Assembly: GCF_021155775.2 (NCBI RefSeq)
Contig: NC_060232.1
Location: 1,736,001-1,800,000 of the forward strand
Length of the DNA stretch: 64,000 nucleotides
Origin: Neodiprion pinetum
Taxonomy: Eukaryota; Arthropoda; Insecta; Hymenoptera; Diprionidae
Reading direction: 5' to 3'
Shown here: positions 26,877-40,355 of the stretch, one piece after another
Layout of the letters: each line of letters starts with the position of its first letter
How positions within the stretch are numbered: the stretch's first letter is position 1
The notes under the pieces: generated by a model
What the model saw: only the letters and a program-made list of their open reading frames with translations
Database searches by the model: none
Told to the model about the DNA's origin: nothing
Translations under genes and position numbers: made by a program

Positions 26877-29800
26877 GTACTGTGCGCCCAACTTTTTACC
26901 CAACTGCGGTTCGTGTTCGTTTCAATATTTTTCTGTGTTTAGCATATGCTTTTGAAAAATCGATCTCATTTTCTCCCTCGGTAAGACACAATTTTTCATG
27001 AATTGGAGTTGATCAGTGGGAAGTACAAAGTTTTCCTTATTCCTCTGTAACGTATCGATATACGCGTTATACGTAAAATTTCTCAGCAATCGTTCGAGTA
27101 TCTTTCAGTAATTTTATTAGAAATTTACAATTTTCTCTATTTCTCTGCCACACGAGTTATTTATTAGTTTATTTATTTTTCTTTCTTTTCTCGTGTCCGG
27201 CGACTTTTACCTGTCGGCACGAAAAAAAATCTCCGTTTGAAATACATGTGATCAATATTTGTCGTACATAAATATGAGTAAATTATACAATAAGTAACAA
27301 TAATAATTAATAATAGTAACTTGTCATTTATATACATACACGTACGTGCAGCATATATTTTCCACTATATCTGACATTTATGTTCTTCCGTGCGGTTTGC
27401 TCGCATTTTGGTGCGCGGTTTGCCTGCCTGAGTAATGATTTTATAATCACATATCGCGTGCGGTTGAATACGTTGGAATGATAAATGTGTAGGGAGATCG
27501 AATTATTGATTAGCATCAAATTACGAAGTGTGAAATCGCCGCCTGGTTTACTGTTACGTATCACTCGTATATATAATACATAATATCGCTAATGGGTGAA
27601 GAGGCGTGAATGGTCGCATGCGCGATTCTTTTTATTTGATTTCTTTCCTCGTCTTTCCTAATTAATATTAATGCCTCTATCGTAGGCTGGTGTAAATAAT
27701 CGCGGAAAGAGGAAATCTTTTTTTTCTACGAGCTATTTCCTGTTTGCTTTCTTGTCTACGCTGTTGCTTATTATAAATATATGTATAATATGTTTATAGA
27801 ATTTCAAGCCGTTACTTTTGTCACGTATGGTTAACTGGGAAAGAATTTCCCAGAAATTTCATCATCGTCAATATACTTTGATCTATGAAATAATATATCG
27901 TTACATATCGATAAGTATAATATATCTGTAGATATGACATTTATATAAGTATAACTTTTCTTTTCTTGCGAAGGTCGCTTAATAGAATAATTTATTTAAC
28001 AAGCAGGAACTGATGCAGCGCAATAATCACATTCGTGTTACACAGCCTCTATTCGCCGGGAGTGAAATCCTTGAAAATTCTAATCCCATGGTTTTATTCG
28101 GACATTGAATTCGAGCGTGAAAGAAACGACTTTTACATTTATTTTTTTTTTTTTTTTACCTTCCATCGAGATTTTTTGCTCGCAAATAATATGTGCACGA
28201 TACGTTTTAATTTCCGAGAAGAATTCCGCGTACTTGTATGCACACGTTTAACAACCGCATTTGGTTTGCAACAATTTTCTCTCGAGGAGATAAATCTTGC
28301 GAAAAATGATATTTTATAACTCTCACGCAGTTATTCGGTTACGAAATACATACGTACGTAATGTGCGAGTTGGAAATAATACATCGAATGCACGAGAAAA
28401 GTTTGAAAGTGTAAAATGCGTATTACAAACGTAAATTACAGGTATGCATGAGGATCGTGCGTGCAGCCTAAGTATTATATGTATATCGTGTATACGTAAC
28501 ACCTGTATCAAAAAAACCTTGCGAAATTTTCTAACGTGAATTCCCGCATCGCTGCTTCGTACACAACCTAAATATAATTATTAATTCCTTATTACACAAA
28601 TCCGTGTCTTTCGCTTCATAATTAGTCCGTATATTTCTCAATTAGAAGTGTGTCAACTCGCCTCGGTGATATATGGTATACTACACAATGTAACACTCCG
28701 GAACTGCTTTATCTCTTTTATCCTACAATTAATAGTTACAACTTTTTCATCCATCGCTTGGATTACTTATATTGTTTATTGATTTCCTTTTTTCCCTCTT
28801 CTATCAAGCAATAAATCAACGTTCGCTTCGAATTTGGCAGCAATTCATGGCTGTGATAATTATGAATCACGTGATTAACGCACCGATCGATATCGTAATT
28901 GGAGCAATAAAACACACGGACGGTTAGGCAATAGATTAACGCATATTATACGTGCACCAAAATTTTCGTGCTCGTTGCCAAAGAGCAAACATTATAACCA
29001 ATCGTTGCACGTTTTCTAGATCATCGGGCCCGGTTAAAAAGGGGGATTCGTTTTGGCCCTTTGACCGAAACTCTTAACCATAGGTTAAAGACGCTCGTCC
29101 ACCGTTGATTAATGGGCGTTTTTTTGTTCAAACCGCGGCCTGTGTCTAGCCCGGGATGTGATAAATTATCGAATCGGATGGCCCGCGGGCAAATTCTAAA
29201 TCGGCGTCTGCAAAATCGAACCCTTCGATTCCGTACGTCGAAGGTCGCCTTGCCCAATCGACCGCATCGCGGCTTGTACAATAAGACGGAAACCACGCAA
29301 TTTCCTTTGTGCCAATTCGCGAGAAAATTTTGCGCTTGTTCAGTTTGTCTGCTGAATATTCTCAAATATTTGTTCGTTTTTTTTTTTATTACTTTTTAAA
29401 ATTACGCAAAAATACAAATCGCCCACGCGTGTTCTTGCGTCGAGGAACCAGAGACAAGAATTAAGCGATGTTGTGGTAATCCTGAGAAGAGCCGGCGGCA
29501 CGTTCCGGTACATCGATTCTCCACCTCATTATCCGTGTTATCTAATAATGAATTTGGTTTCCAAGCGCTTCAACGTTCCCAAATAAACATCCGGTTTCCA
29601 CGCGTCAACAGGATCCCAATTTTCCCATCGACATTGTAATTCCATGAGAACTCGCGGTACAATTCTTTCTTTCACACGCATCGGATGACATTTTCAACCA
29701 TTCTCTTCGCAAGTTATACACTTTTTGCGAAATTAGATCATCGAGGTTCTGCCTGGTTAAACAATCGCAAAGACGATTTCGAGATCAGGTGTTGCAGCTT

Positions 29801-32776
29801 ATTCGATCTACCTATCAATTTCCGGTAGAAATATCAACGTCAACCTCGTCAATCTAACGATTAAAAAAGATCGGAAGTGGTGCGAATTTTCCATCGGCAA
29901 CGTAATAATCTGTGCACTATACCCAAAGGCAGTAATTAATTCGTACAGATAATCGTCGACGTCACGCGCGAAACTTGATTCGTATAATAAACACACACCC
30001 ATAAGGTAGGTAAATTTGTTGTGCAAGGAGATTAATCAACGTTCGAAAGTTGCGTTATAAAATTATTTCCCCCCAGTTCTATCGGTCCATATAACTATTT
30101 ACACCACGATCTGAAACGCGCACCGATTATCGTTTTAACGGTGTTATGAGTTTGAAATTAGAATATTAGAATACTCGCGGTGAATGGGACAGGTTCCGCA
30201 CACTTGGAGACTGCACGGTTCACTTTCTTACAGGACTCGTGTGTACCTTTTACCTCAACTTCGTTGGGCTGCCGGCAGGATCGATGCGATACGTAACGCA
30301 AACGAGATCACGTTCGGTATTTTCTCTACACGGCGTGAACAAAAACACCATCAATTCTACCAGGCGATGAGAATGTATAGAATATGAATGTTGCGTTTCA
30401 AACCTTTCACGTCTATCGCGGTGTTAAATCAGAAGTTTGGAGGAATAATTTGAGAATCCAAATTCGATTTCTAATTCAGCGATACACAACAATAACGAGA
30501 ATAGAAAGTGAACCGAGTTTGAAAAGCCCGAAGCTTCGTCGGAGACTTTTTTCCCCTCTTTTCGGAGGGTAGAAGGAATAGATCGTTGTCTCGTGTAATA
30601 ACGATAACGTGACCAGATATGAACTTTCTCCGTTTGCCAAAGTTGACCGACGTTTCGTGTGTCGATATTACGGTCGCCTTGTTATTGAATTCAATAGTTC
30701 CGAGACTAACGTCACGGATTATTACATGCATCCATACACGTGGGAGTCGGTACAGTCAAATTGTGAAACGAGAGTGAAACGTCTGCAGCAGCAGCAGCAG
30801 GATCACATTTTCTCTAACCATCTGTCAGAGCTGCTTACAATACACGTAGACGTGAATCGTTGTGTAATTCATATAACATGCTTTATAACGCGAAGGTAGA
30901 GTGTGCCATGATAACGCAAGCAAATCGGCCTAATTGCGACGGCGTGATCCCGGCCTTCGCTCGATATTCTCGGGTACTGGGGATCTAACGCGATTACATA
31001 AGCCCATTTTTTAACCGCCGTGTGCAAGAACGCCTTTGACTCCATCTATCAAATCGTAGTTATGTACACGTACGGGGTACCCACACAGTTGTATATAGAC
31101 GCCTGAGGCACTCGGTCATCCCGATTAACGGTCATGAAAGAAACAACCATTGCCGCTTCGAAGCACCCATTAAAATAATTTTACAACAATTTTAAGAGGC
31201 ATTCAACATATAAGCAGTTCATCGCAAGTTTGACTTCTACTCTGTTTTTCGCCGCTGGTTTCTTGGACTCTAGGGTTGTTTTTGAAACAAGCGAGAAACA
31301 CACCTTACCTCTCAAGGAAATAAAAAATTCTATAAACGAATTCACAATCAGTTTCATGGCCGCGGTTTAGTTTGGAAACCCGCACATTACATACATCGAA
31401 AGCGGTTAAACGATTGGATCAAGTCTCGGCGCTGGGCATGATTTTTTACCTTCAGACGATTGTATCGAGGAAAAGAAATTGCGCGGATGGATTGACCAAG
31501 TCTGACACCGTTGGTCGTGTCGAAGGTCGAATGTTTTGACAGACGCGGGTGAGATCAGTGGTGGTAGATCGTTCGAGTCGGCCATCGAACACGCGAAGGT
31601 GCAACGAGTGTCGGATCTTTCGTCAGAAAATGAAATTGGCCATTGTTGGGAAAATGACAAACCACGGATAGGCAGGCGCCTGTTAATAGACGATTAACGG
31701 TCTGGCAGGATAAGTGCATCGCAGCCGTGCATTGCGAAACCCTCGAATAATAGTCGGACATTCTACCGAGAGCAAAAAGCTTCGAACGAATAAGCGAAAG
31801 CGGTGGAATTTCTGCGGGTTACACGTCGCAGGCTGCACATACGTACCATTGATATACCCACGTCGACACGCCGCGGCGAATCGTCACAGAAAAACGCTAA
31901 AACGTGTCCGGGTTAATTCTACCGCGACGAAAGTCTCCCGTTGAACACCGATTCTGCCGATATACTGCAGTTAGAACTTACACGTCGTCGTGATCTATGG
32001 ATGCAATGGAGCAAGCGGATGGTGAGGAAACGGCGACACCTGTTGCTACACTTTTGCTCGACGATTTTTCGAATACCCGACTTTTTTCTTTTTTTTTGTT
32101 CGTCAAATCGAATCGAGTAAACTAAACGATTTCGAGCTAAACGTAGCCTCGTTGAAGTGTCGTTATTGGATTACAGCTATTCAGATAAGGAAATGAAAAA
32201 ATCATTCGAAACTACTTATAAGGCTGAATTTCTTGGCCAACTTTTATGTAATATTATTATTAACCGTGGCGGTTATTTACCTTTGCAATGCGACTTCGCA
32301 AGATTATTGCTCAAATAATGGATATCTTTTTTCTTAAACCAACTATCACATCGTAACGTTATCCGCAGTGTGTGTACCTGATAGTACACGAGGTGGGTTA
32401 TATCGTCGAAAATATATTATGTCTTACGTCAGTTTTCGGAGCTTATATTGCGCGTTTCTATACGCGGGTAATTAGACTCGATGTTTAACAACGACGACAC
32501 AATAATTGTTATACGTGCAATGCACACGTAAATATATTCGACGTCAAAGAAGAAAGTATCGTAGCTCCGTACCTAACGCAGTTCTGGTTTCGATGATTGA
32601 TTGCGGATCTCATTTCGCTGAAAAAATATGAAGAAAAAAAACATTTCTAAAGGGTACAGAGTAACAAGAAGTAATGATGCTGATGGTTCATTTATCACAT
32701 TTGAACTCAAAATCATGACGTCGTAACAGGCTAACGCTCATTTACTTCTAACGTCATGTTACGCTTCACGGTTTCA
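26877..32776 (+). other. Presumed 5' UTR intron of PxB
   Basis: About 5.9 kb, AT-rich, with no supported coding exon. A short CAG run lies at about 30785. Several 60-115-codon open frames occur on either strand, none with a recognisable domain. Confidence 0.35.
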
Positions 32777-32781
32777 GAATC

Positions 32782-35700
32782 ATGGGGAGCAGAAAAAGGC
32801 TCGCCGGCGTCTTCGCTATAATTTTTATAGCTCAAGCATCGGCGACGGTTGACGATTTCCTGAACTTGACACCGAACGGCAATTCAGTTCCAAGACGAAC
32901 AGGTACTCACACTTTACACTTTACGCGCTGCTGAGTCATTCGCTTTTCAATTGATATTACATGCATTTACACGTAACTGCGTACTGCACGTACAAGATTG
33001 ATTAACGAGCGCAAGTAAAATTGCCAAAAAGGTCTGCAGAATAAGTGCAAAATTATGTAGAGCTTAATTAGATTGGTGCACTTAATCTAATTGAACCCAA
33101 ACATAGACTACGACTTGTCAAGGGGATTGAAAAGACTGGTTCCAGTGGTTTGCAAAAAATCAACGTATTTCTTGTCTTTTCTCCCTTGGCATGTCGGGCT
33201 TCTTTGGGCCATGTCCGACGTCTTGAAATGTTGTGACAGATGCTGACGGCTGTGGACCGAGAGGTCGCACAGTAGTTTGGCCGAATAATGGCCTCAGGTT
33301 CTTTGAAGGCGAATCTTCGAGTCGATTTAGAAAGTTACGAGTTTTTTTCCCACACATCCAGTGTCTAAGCTGGTCCAATGATCCGGGATCCAGCAGCAGC
33401 GTTAGCCGTTACACATAAAAAATCTGTGCGGCAAAATTAATAGCGAACACACGCCGCGGTGTGCAAAAAGGATTGTGTAACAGGTACATTAGTGTTAATA
33501 CACGGGGATTGAAACTGACTGTAGAAATGATGTCAGCTTGCTTGTTACGTATTTAAATGCAGTACATTATACCGGTGGTTATTTATTTGCGAATAACTTT
33601 TCAAGCATCATTGTAACTCTGACGTGAAATGTGCAATCCGCAATTATTTTTATTATGTGCCACGAATCGACTGTTCAGTCTTTGAAAAACGAGACTGGGC
33701 GACTACTCAATGCCAAGTAATTCCAGCTCTTATTCCCTTCTGCCATTTTCTCTCTCTCTCTCTCTCTTCGACGACGTCACTTGTCAATGAGGCCAATGGC
33801 CAATTCCTCGGATTTAATTTATTGAACTCTGTCGTGGTTTCAGAGTCAAGGAAGAGTCGTTACGTCAGCTATGCAGGTGATAACGTACCGTTGCTTTTCC
33901 CAATCTCGTCGCACAACATCTTTTTTGGACAAACTCCGGTAGTCTATCAACCGTAAGTATAAAATTAGAATATACTGAAAGTATAATATTCCGGTTGCTT
34001 TAATCAGCGAGGTTCTGATCTACTGTAAAGTATATCATGTCGTTAAATCTTTGCAAACTTCTCAGCCTCTACCGCAGGTATAATATGAAGCCTAATTATT
34101 CGAAGTCATTCATGGTCGTAAGTAAGGTCTCTGAAAGCCTTTGCTGCGAAAAAATGTATGCGCGTCAAATAAGCGAAAAAAATCGTTAGCGCGACATTCG
34201 ATCAAATAAACTACAAGCATACGGTGGATGATAAATTTTTATAACACCATGTGTGAACAGCGTTCAAACGAAGTTTCCGCTGTCCTTGTACCAAGGGAAG
34301 AATTCAAGAAGAACCAGAATATCGAACGCTCATTCAACTTAATTGTGACTCGATCGGTGACCGTGAATTTCTACTCTCATTCCTTTTAATCCTCGAAAGG
34401 TACGGCGCTGCAACAGGAGAAGTCGTTGGCAATAGTCAGCCAAATCAATCCAGCCAACAGAGCCAAGCGACCTGCGGCGATAGATTCAACGGTGTCTGTG
34501 AAAAATCGAGGTACAGGACCTTCGACGGGTCCTGCAATAATCCTTACAACCCAACTTGGGGCCAGGCAAATACCCGGTACGCTCGACTCCTGCCCTCCAA
34601 TTACGCCGACGGTAATTATATTATTACACACGTCTTAATGAGTCTATAAGCCTAGGACTGCAGAGAAGTTTCGTAACTTCAATACTCCGTATCTGTACGA
34701 TTCGAGCAATGTACCAGCTCAGGTTATATCGCTACGGGCAATTTACAATTCGCACTAACGCGGGCAATCTCGACTTTATTATTCGATGGAAGGATGAAGC
34801 TTTGGCTTTTGAGTAAATCGCAGAAATGAAAAAGATTAACCTCGTACGTGTAAAGGAACAATAAACTCGCCGGAAGCGATTGTGATAAGAGTAAAGAATC
34901 CTGCAACGACGCAGAGAGCGGTTAAAAAAATCTCGACATATCGTACTTTCTAAAGTTCTTATATGGTCAAAATAGGCTATTCGAAATTGTTTCGTCGACC
35001 CCGGAGACAATCGCCTGTAAAAGAAAAGCGGACTTCCTGAGGCTTCTGGGGTCGGTGGTTCGGCTTTAACGAGATGAACTAATAACCGACTACCGCAAGA
35101 ATTTCGAAGACGTCTTGACAACGCGAATCCACAGCTTTCGCTTTTACCTCGACCGCGTTTCGCCAGTCGCTCGGAACAATGAATTTTGGAGAAGAGTACA
35201 GGTATGTAACGAGCGAACCAAATAAGCGACTAGCCTCGTGACGCGCGTCGGTCGGTGAAATTTGATGAATTTGATAAATTTGCAACTCTTGAATCTCGCC
35301 GCTACGTTTGGTCGCGGCCGAGCGACTTTCTACACGTCCGGCCGAGAGACGGATCCACGTGCGACGAATCCGGCTCGCATTACATACCGGAATTTCGGGT
35401 AATCTCGGAAGCCTGTCCAGTCCAGCCGACTGATTTCCCGTGCCCTCTAACGTTCGCAGGAATCCACGAGCCGACCCGCTCCGTTAGCGGAAACAGTCTT
35501 CCTCTCTCCCGGGAGGTCAGCCTCGTTCTTTTCCCGGACGTCAAGGTGGAGGACAAGATGTGGACGCTGGCGAACATGCAGTGGGGCCAAATCGTCACCC
35601 ACGACATGGCCATGATCGACGGATCCACGCAGTCCAGTGAGTCGATAGATCCACCGATCACCCGGAAGCTTCTAATCACACAGTTTCACCTTCGCAGAGG

Positions 35701-38700
35701 CCCATCCAACGAGATGCTGCACCGACGATGGCCAGTTCCTGACCTCAGCCCTCAACAGCCCCCTTTGCTACCCCATCGTCGTACCGCCCAACGACCCTGT
35801 TCACGCTCCATCCGGAACAAAGTGCTTAAACTTTGTTCGTAGTACGACTGACCTCGACCGTGGATGCTCCTCGTTGAACGAGCCTGCGGAACAGGTTTGT
35901 GGAAACATGTCAACACACGGTTGTGCACACATTCCGTTGCGCAACGGCCACGTTGCATGGGAAATTACACGACTCTCTCACGTCGAGTTCAATTCTAACA
36001 CCGATCGAAAACATGTTGAGAGACCCGACAATGGGCGATAGAAAATGTAATGCGAGTCATTCGCCATCCGTCGCTCAATCAATCTTTTTCTTCTTTCTTT
36101 CTTTCTTTCGTTCTACCTACTGTTATAACCGACTAATCGAACAAGCTCTTTCCACCAGTTGACCACCGTCACGGGTTGGCTTGACCTCTCCATTGTCTAC
36201 GGATCGGACGATCAGACCGCGGCCAGTCTTCGGGCCGGTATCGGAGGTCGTCTCAACGTCGACGTTCGCAACGGCAGAGAATGGCCACCGGCGGCACTGA
36301 ACAAGAGCGCGATTTGCGACGTGGAGAGCGACGCCGAGATCTGCTACCGAACAGGTGGGTCCGAGTTCAGCCGCTATTTGACAAACTACTTTGTGAAAAT
36401 CGCGAACGGAACAAAAACAGGTTGCGTACGGACTATCCATCACGAGACAAAAAATCTGTGGCAGAACTTTCTCCGAACGATATTAATTAAGCACAACGCA
36501 CGGTGCGGAAATTCGTATCACGCAACAAGACGAATGGAGGGGTGAAACGATAAATAGTACCTGTACTCGAGGACGAGGAGAAAAATAGTGTATCAAAAAT
36601 TGAATTGCTTACCGAAATTTTCTCTCGCCAGGAGACGCCAGGGCGAATCAAAATCCTCAGCTGACGGTTATGCAGATAATGCTCCTCAGGGAGCATAATC
36701 GAATCGCTGACGTACTCGCTCATCTCAATCCCCACTGGACCGATGATATAGTTTTCCAAGAAGCCAGACGCATCGCGATTGCTCAGCACCAATACATCAC
36801 CTACTACGAGTGGCTGCCAATTTTCTTAGGTCTGGATTCAATTGTCCCTCCGTAGTTGTTGACCCTTGACGGTATTTTCCCCCTGTTGAAAAAAGAAACT
36901 AAACTAATTTTCGTTTCAGGGGTCGAGAACTCGCTGTGCCATAAAATAATTTACGACACGAACGGATACGTCGATGATTATTCACCCTCGATAAACCCGA
37001 GCATACTAAACGAGCACTCGAATGCCGCATTCAGATACTTCCATTCGTTGATTGCTGGAAGACTTCAGTGAGTTCTGTTTTTCTTCATTTATTTATTACC
37101 GTCTGTCTCTTACAAGAGCATCGCGGGGCCGATTTAAGTCGCATTTTATCTCCTGGTAATTTACCGTCGTCAGCTTTGCGGATTGAACGGTGAAATATTC
37201 TATCCATTACGCGATTTGCGCAGGTTGGTGAACGAGCACAGATTCGCTTTCACGTACAACAGCCTGCGGCTCAGTGACCACTTCAATCAACCCGGAGTCA
37301 TAGAGCAGGGCGACAATATGAACGACCTTATCCGCGGTCTCGGAACACAGCCCGAAGAAGCAAGTGACCAATATTTTACCAGCGAGGTATGTAAATCTAG
37401 TCTTACCCACTTTTCGCAGCTAGCGTTGCAACGGTTCAAAACAATGATATTGATCGTGAGATTGAACGCATGGACTGGATTCCCCCATCCCACTGAGAAA
37501 CTATCTTAAGGGTGGGGGTTCAGCTTGGACGGTCTGAAATCATACCTATTATTAGGAGTTTTTTTTTAAAAGAAAATAACAACAATTGGAGCAATTTCAG
37601 TTTAAGGGCTTTACTATTTATAGTTTCAAAAACATGTTAGAATTTTTTTTATTGAAATTAGTAACAAAATGGCGGCATGGCGCGTATAAGTAGCGAACGA
37701 CTTCGAACTCAAGGGCTTTTACGGTGGCCCATTTCCTGACATCACTGTCCAACTTGTAACGGGTAGAAAAAATTTTAGAGTCATAAACACGTTTTTGGGT
37801 TCGAGCTCGTAGCCCAAAAGTTAAAAAAAAATTCAAATATATTCAAAAAATTATGGAATTGAAATTCAAAGTTCTAGGCACAAGCTCGAATCGGTAAACA
37901 AATTTTAAAGATCGTATCAAAATTTCAAGTCGATCGGATAAAAATTGAACAAGGAATCTTCGCCACTGGATTGAAGACGTGGTCCTTTGCTACTTGTATT
38001 CGCCATGCCGCCATCTTGTTATTAATTGCAATGGAAAAATTCTAAAATTTTTTTGAAACTACAAATAATAAAACACTGAATCTGAAATTGCTCCAAGTGT
38101 TTTCATTTTCTGAAAATAAAAAAAAATACTCCTAAAAATAGGTATGATCTTAGAGGGTCCACCCCTTAATCCCGGTATTGTTCGTCTAGGTAACCCAATT
38201 CCTGTTCCGTGCTGGAAAAACCTTCGGCTCTGACCTCCGAGCCACCGATATTCAGAGGAGCAGAGACCACGGGCTCGCTTCTTACAACCAGGTCCGTCAA
38301 TACTGCGGATTGCCGAAAGCACGTCGGTGGGCTGACTTCACTGACTACATATCGCCGGAGGTGAGTTTTCCCGCACTGACGGACTCTCCGCTTGAACAAC
38401 ATCCAGGCAAACCTGACCCATTGGACTAAAATTTGAAAAAACAAATTCAGAACGTCGAGAAGTTGGCTCGGCTCTATGAGACTCCCGATGACGTTGACCT
38501 GACGGTTGGAGGTTCCCTGGAATCGCACGTGAACGGAGCGTTGGCGGGTCCAACCTTCGTCTGCATTCTTCTCGAACAATTCTACCGCACAAGAGCCGGA
38601 GACAGATTCTGGTTCGAGTCGTCGGATCAGGACGTCGCCTTTACACCTGGTGAGCTTATTCATATGCTTGTTTCAAGATTAGCTTGACGACGGGAACTAT

Positions 38701-39253
38701 TGCATTTGCTTCAAGTGCCTTGCGACATCTGCGACGTGTGCATGCGTTGAACAACTGTTATGTAAATACTGACGGCGGACGTTCGGTTTCACTTGTGTGC
38801 ACTCCGTGTAATTCGACGAAGGTAATTCGAGGTGAAACGAAAGAAAACACGTTGAACGTAACTCTGTTTTATGCTGCAAAAATCGGTATTACAATACAAC
38901 CAATATTTTCCTACCTCATGTTACGAAATGCATTATCGTTTTACAGAGCAACTAACCGAGATACGAAAGAGCAGTATATCGAAATTATTCTGCGACAACG
39001 GGGATAATATAAAACTGATGCAGCCCAGAGGCTTTGAAATCGTTTCGGAACAGTAAGTCCCGAATGAAGCATTAGTAGCAAAATAAATTGATAAAAATTT
39101 ACTATTACGGACGATTCGATCCTTTTTTTTTTTTTTTTTAGGAATCCTCTCATCAAGTGCAACGACTTGCCTGGCATCGATCTTTCGCTCTGGAGGGCCG
39201 TCGATCCTCGATACCGCGAAAGACATTACCGCCCGCATGTTTTCAGACAATAG
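32782..39253 (+). CDS. PxB: secreted animal haem peroxidase, likely catalytically competent
   Basis: Thirteen coding exons join in phase to 702 residues: 32782-32902, 33844-33952, 34400-34611, 35460-35636, 35698-35894, 36159-36354, 36632-36829, 36920-37067, 37224-37386, 38190-38360, 38451-38649, 38947-39052 and 39142-39253. Start: MGSRKRLAGVFAIIFIAQAS, a signal peptide. The domain has YRTFDGSCNN, the distal motif WGQIVTHD (His195), the calcium loop TGWLDLS, the distal Arg in GDARANQ, LREHNRIA, the proximal motif AFRYFHSLI (His445) and DIQRSRDHG. The Asp and Glu that make haem ester bonds in myeloperoxidase are Thr and Gln here, so haem may be non-covalent. Exon 2 is only 109 bp and replaces the roughly 100-residue helical pro-region of PxA. 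The tail is Arg/His-rich (YRERHYRPHVFRQ). An AATAAA at 39603 may be its poly(A) signal. Confidence 0.93.
33749..33767. repeat. TC microsatellite next to a PxB splice acceptor
   Basis: (TC)n about 75 bp before the exon-2 acceptor of PxB; it may strengthen the polypyrimidine signal. Confidence 0.8.
37506..38169. mobile_element. TTAA-flanked MITE filling a PxB intron
   Basis: TTAA at 37506-37509 and 38166-38169 bracket about 656 bp whose ends are reverse complements for about 180 bp. Paired blocks include ATCATACCTATT.TTAGGAGT, TTGGAGCAATTTCAG, TAGTTTCAAAAA and ATGGCGGCATGGCG. There is no ORF of note. It occupies most of the 803-bp intron between exons 9 and 10 and lies 20 bp from the acceptor side, so splicing tolerates it. 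TTAA borders suggest piggyBac-type mobilisation. Confidence 0.8.
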
Positions 39254-40276
39254 TATAATCGTGATTATACCCAAATGTGGACAAGTGTTGTTGCGTTTCG
39301 TTGTTTACTATGATGTAATAATACATATATCGATTTTTTTAAGCCTGACTGCCCGAACAATTTTTCGAAAACATTAAATGCCCACTTATGTATACGCTAC
39401 GTACGTAGATACGTTTGCCTGTGTGCGTTAGGGTATCCCTTAGTTTGGATGTTGACGATTTTTTTCTGGAGTGACCCCCAAATCAACCGTAAATAATTTA
39501 AAAACAATTCTGTACGATGATGTGATTTTTTTCACAGATAGTAGCACTAATGCCCACTAAAACCTCGCGGTTATAGATTTTTTTGAACATCGTTACTCTT
39601 ACAATAAAATATATGCTGAGAAAGTGTCCAAAACATGTGTATTTTAAATGGAGAAATCCAGTTTCTTATAGGTATGGATTAGAGTTGAGATAAAAATCTG
39701 AAAAAATTAGAGAATCGTTTTTGAATTATTTATAGTTGATTTGGGGAGCGCGCCAGAAAAATATCGTCAACACTCTAAACAACCGACACCCTGGTATACA
39801 TATACATTTATAATACGTATACATTTTACATAAATTATAATGTATATCAATAATGATTCAGTAGCTTTGTACATACCTAAGTTATATCAACAGACTACAT
39901 ACATAATACATTAATATATGAATAAAGATTTGGTAAGTTTCTTGCTAACGTTTGAAACCCAGATTATTATATACATATGGTGCCCGTCTGAAGTTTCACG
40001 AATAAAAATAAAAACAAAACTTCTCACGTACATTTTTATGAAATAATAAATCGCATACATAATATTATGGTTTTTTTCACCAATGGCGCAACGCGTTGTT
40101 ATTTATTATCGTTACTTTTGTATACGGTTGCACTGCTACGCAAATATAGCGCATATAACGTGCAACGTTGCAAAAACACTCCGACGATTTTCGTACCCTC
40201 TCGAAACAATCAGCGTTCGATCAAATTTCAGTAACTCAATTACACGCGTCGCGCTAACGATTCCATTCCCTTCGCG
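39254..40276. other. Spacer between PxB and PxC
   Basis: About 1 kb. It holds AATAAA at 39603 and 39921 (candidate PxB polyadenylation signals) and AT-rich sequence. An open frame continuous with PxC begins at 40083, but its first 90 codons look non-coding. Confidence 0.5.
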
Positions 40277-40355
40277 TATAAATCGCAGTAAAAAAAAAAA
40301 AAAAAAAAAAAGAGAAAAGAAAGAAACAAAGATCGCATCGAGAACGATAACAAAA
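40277..40355 (+). promoter_or_regulatory. Possible PxC core promoter
   Basis: TATAAA at 40277-40282 lies 79 bp before the PxC start codon, with an A-tract just downstream. The same stretch ends in cgcag and could instead be a splice acceptor of an upstream UTR exon, as in PxA and PxB. Confidence 0.3.

Noticed and set aside
29021..29399. Overlapping open frames on both strands (114 and 95 codons)
   Set aside because: Arg-rich reading in both directions, no domain and no splice context; likely chance.
33235..33418. Possible extra PxB exon after an acceptor at about 33234
   Set aside because: The frame enters in the right phase, but no donor in the right phase is present before its stop, except for a tiny, implausible exon.
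40083..40355. Upstream in-frame ATG of the 1865-codon frame (start at 40083)
   Set aside because: The first 90 codons are low-quality (a long Lys run from the A-tract), there is no signal peptide at that start, and the ATG at 40356 starts a clear one.
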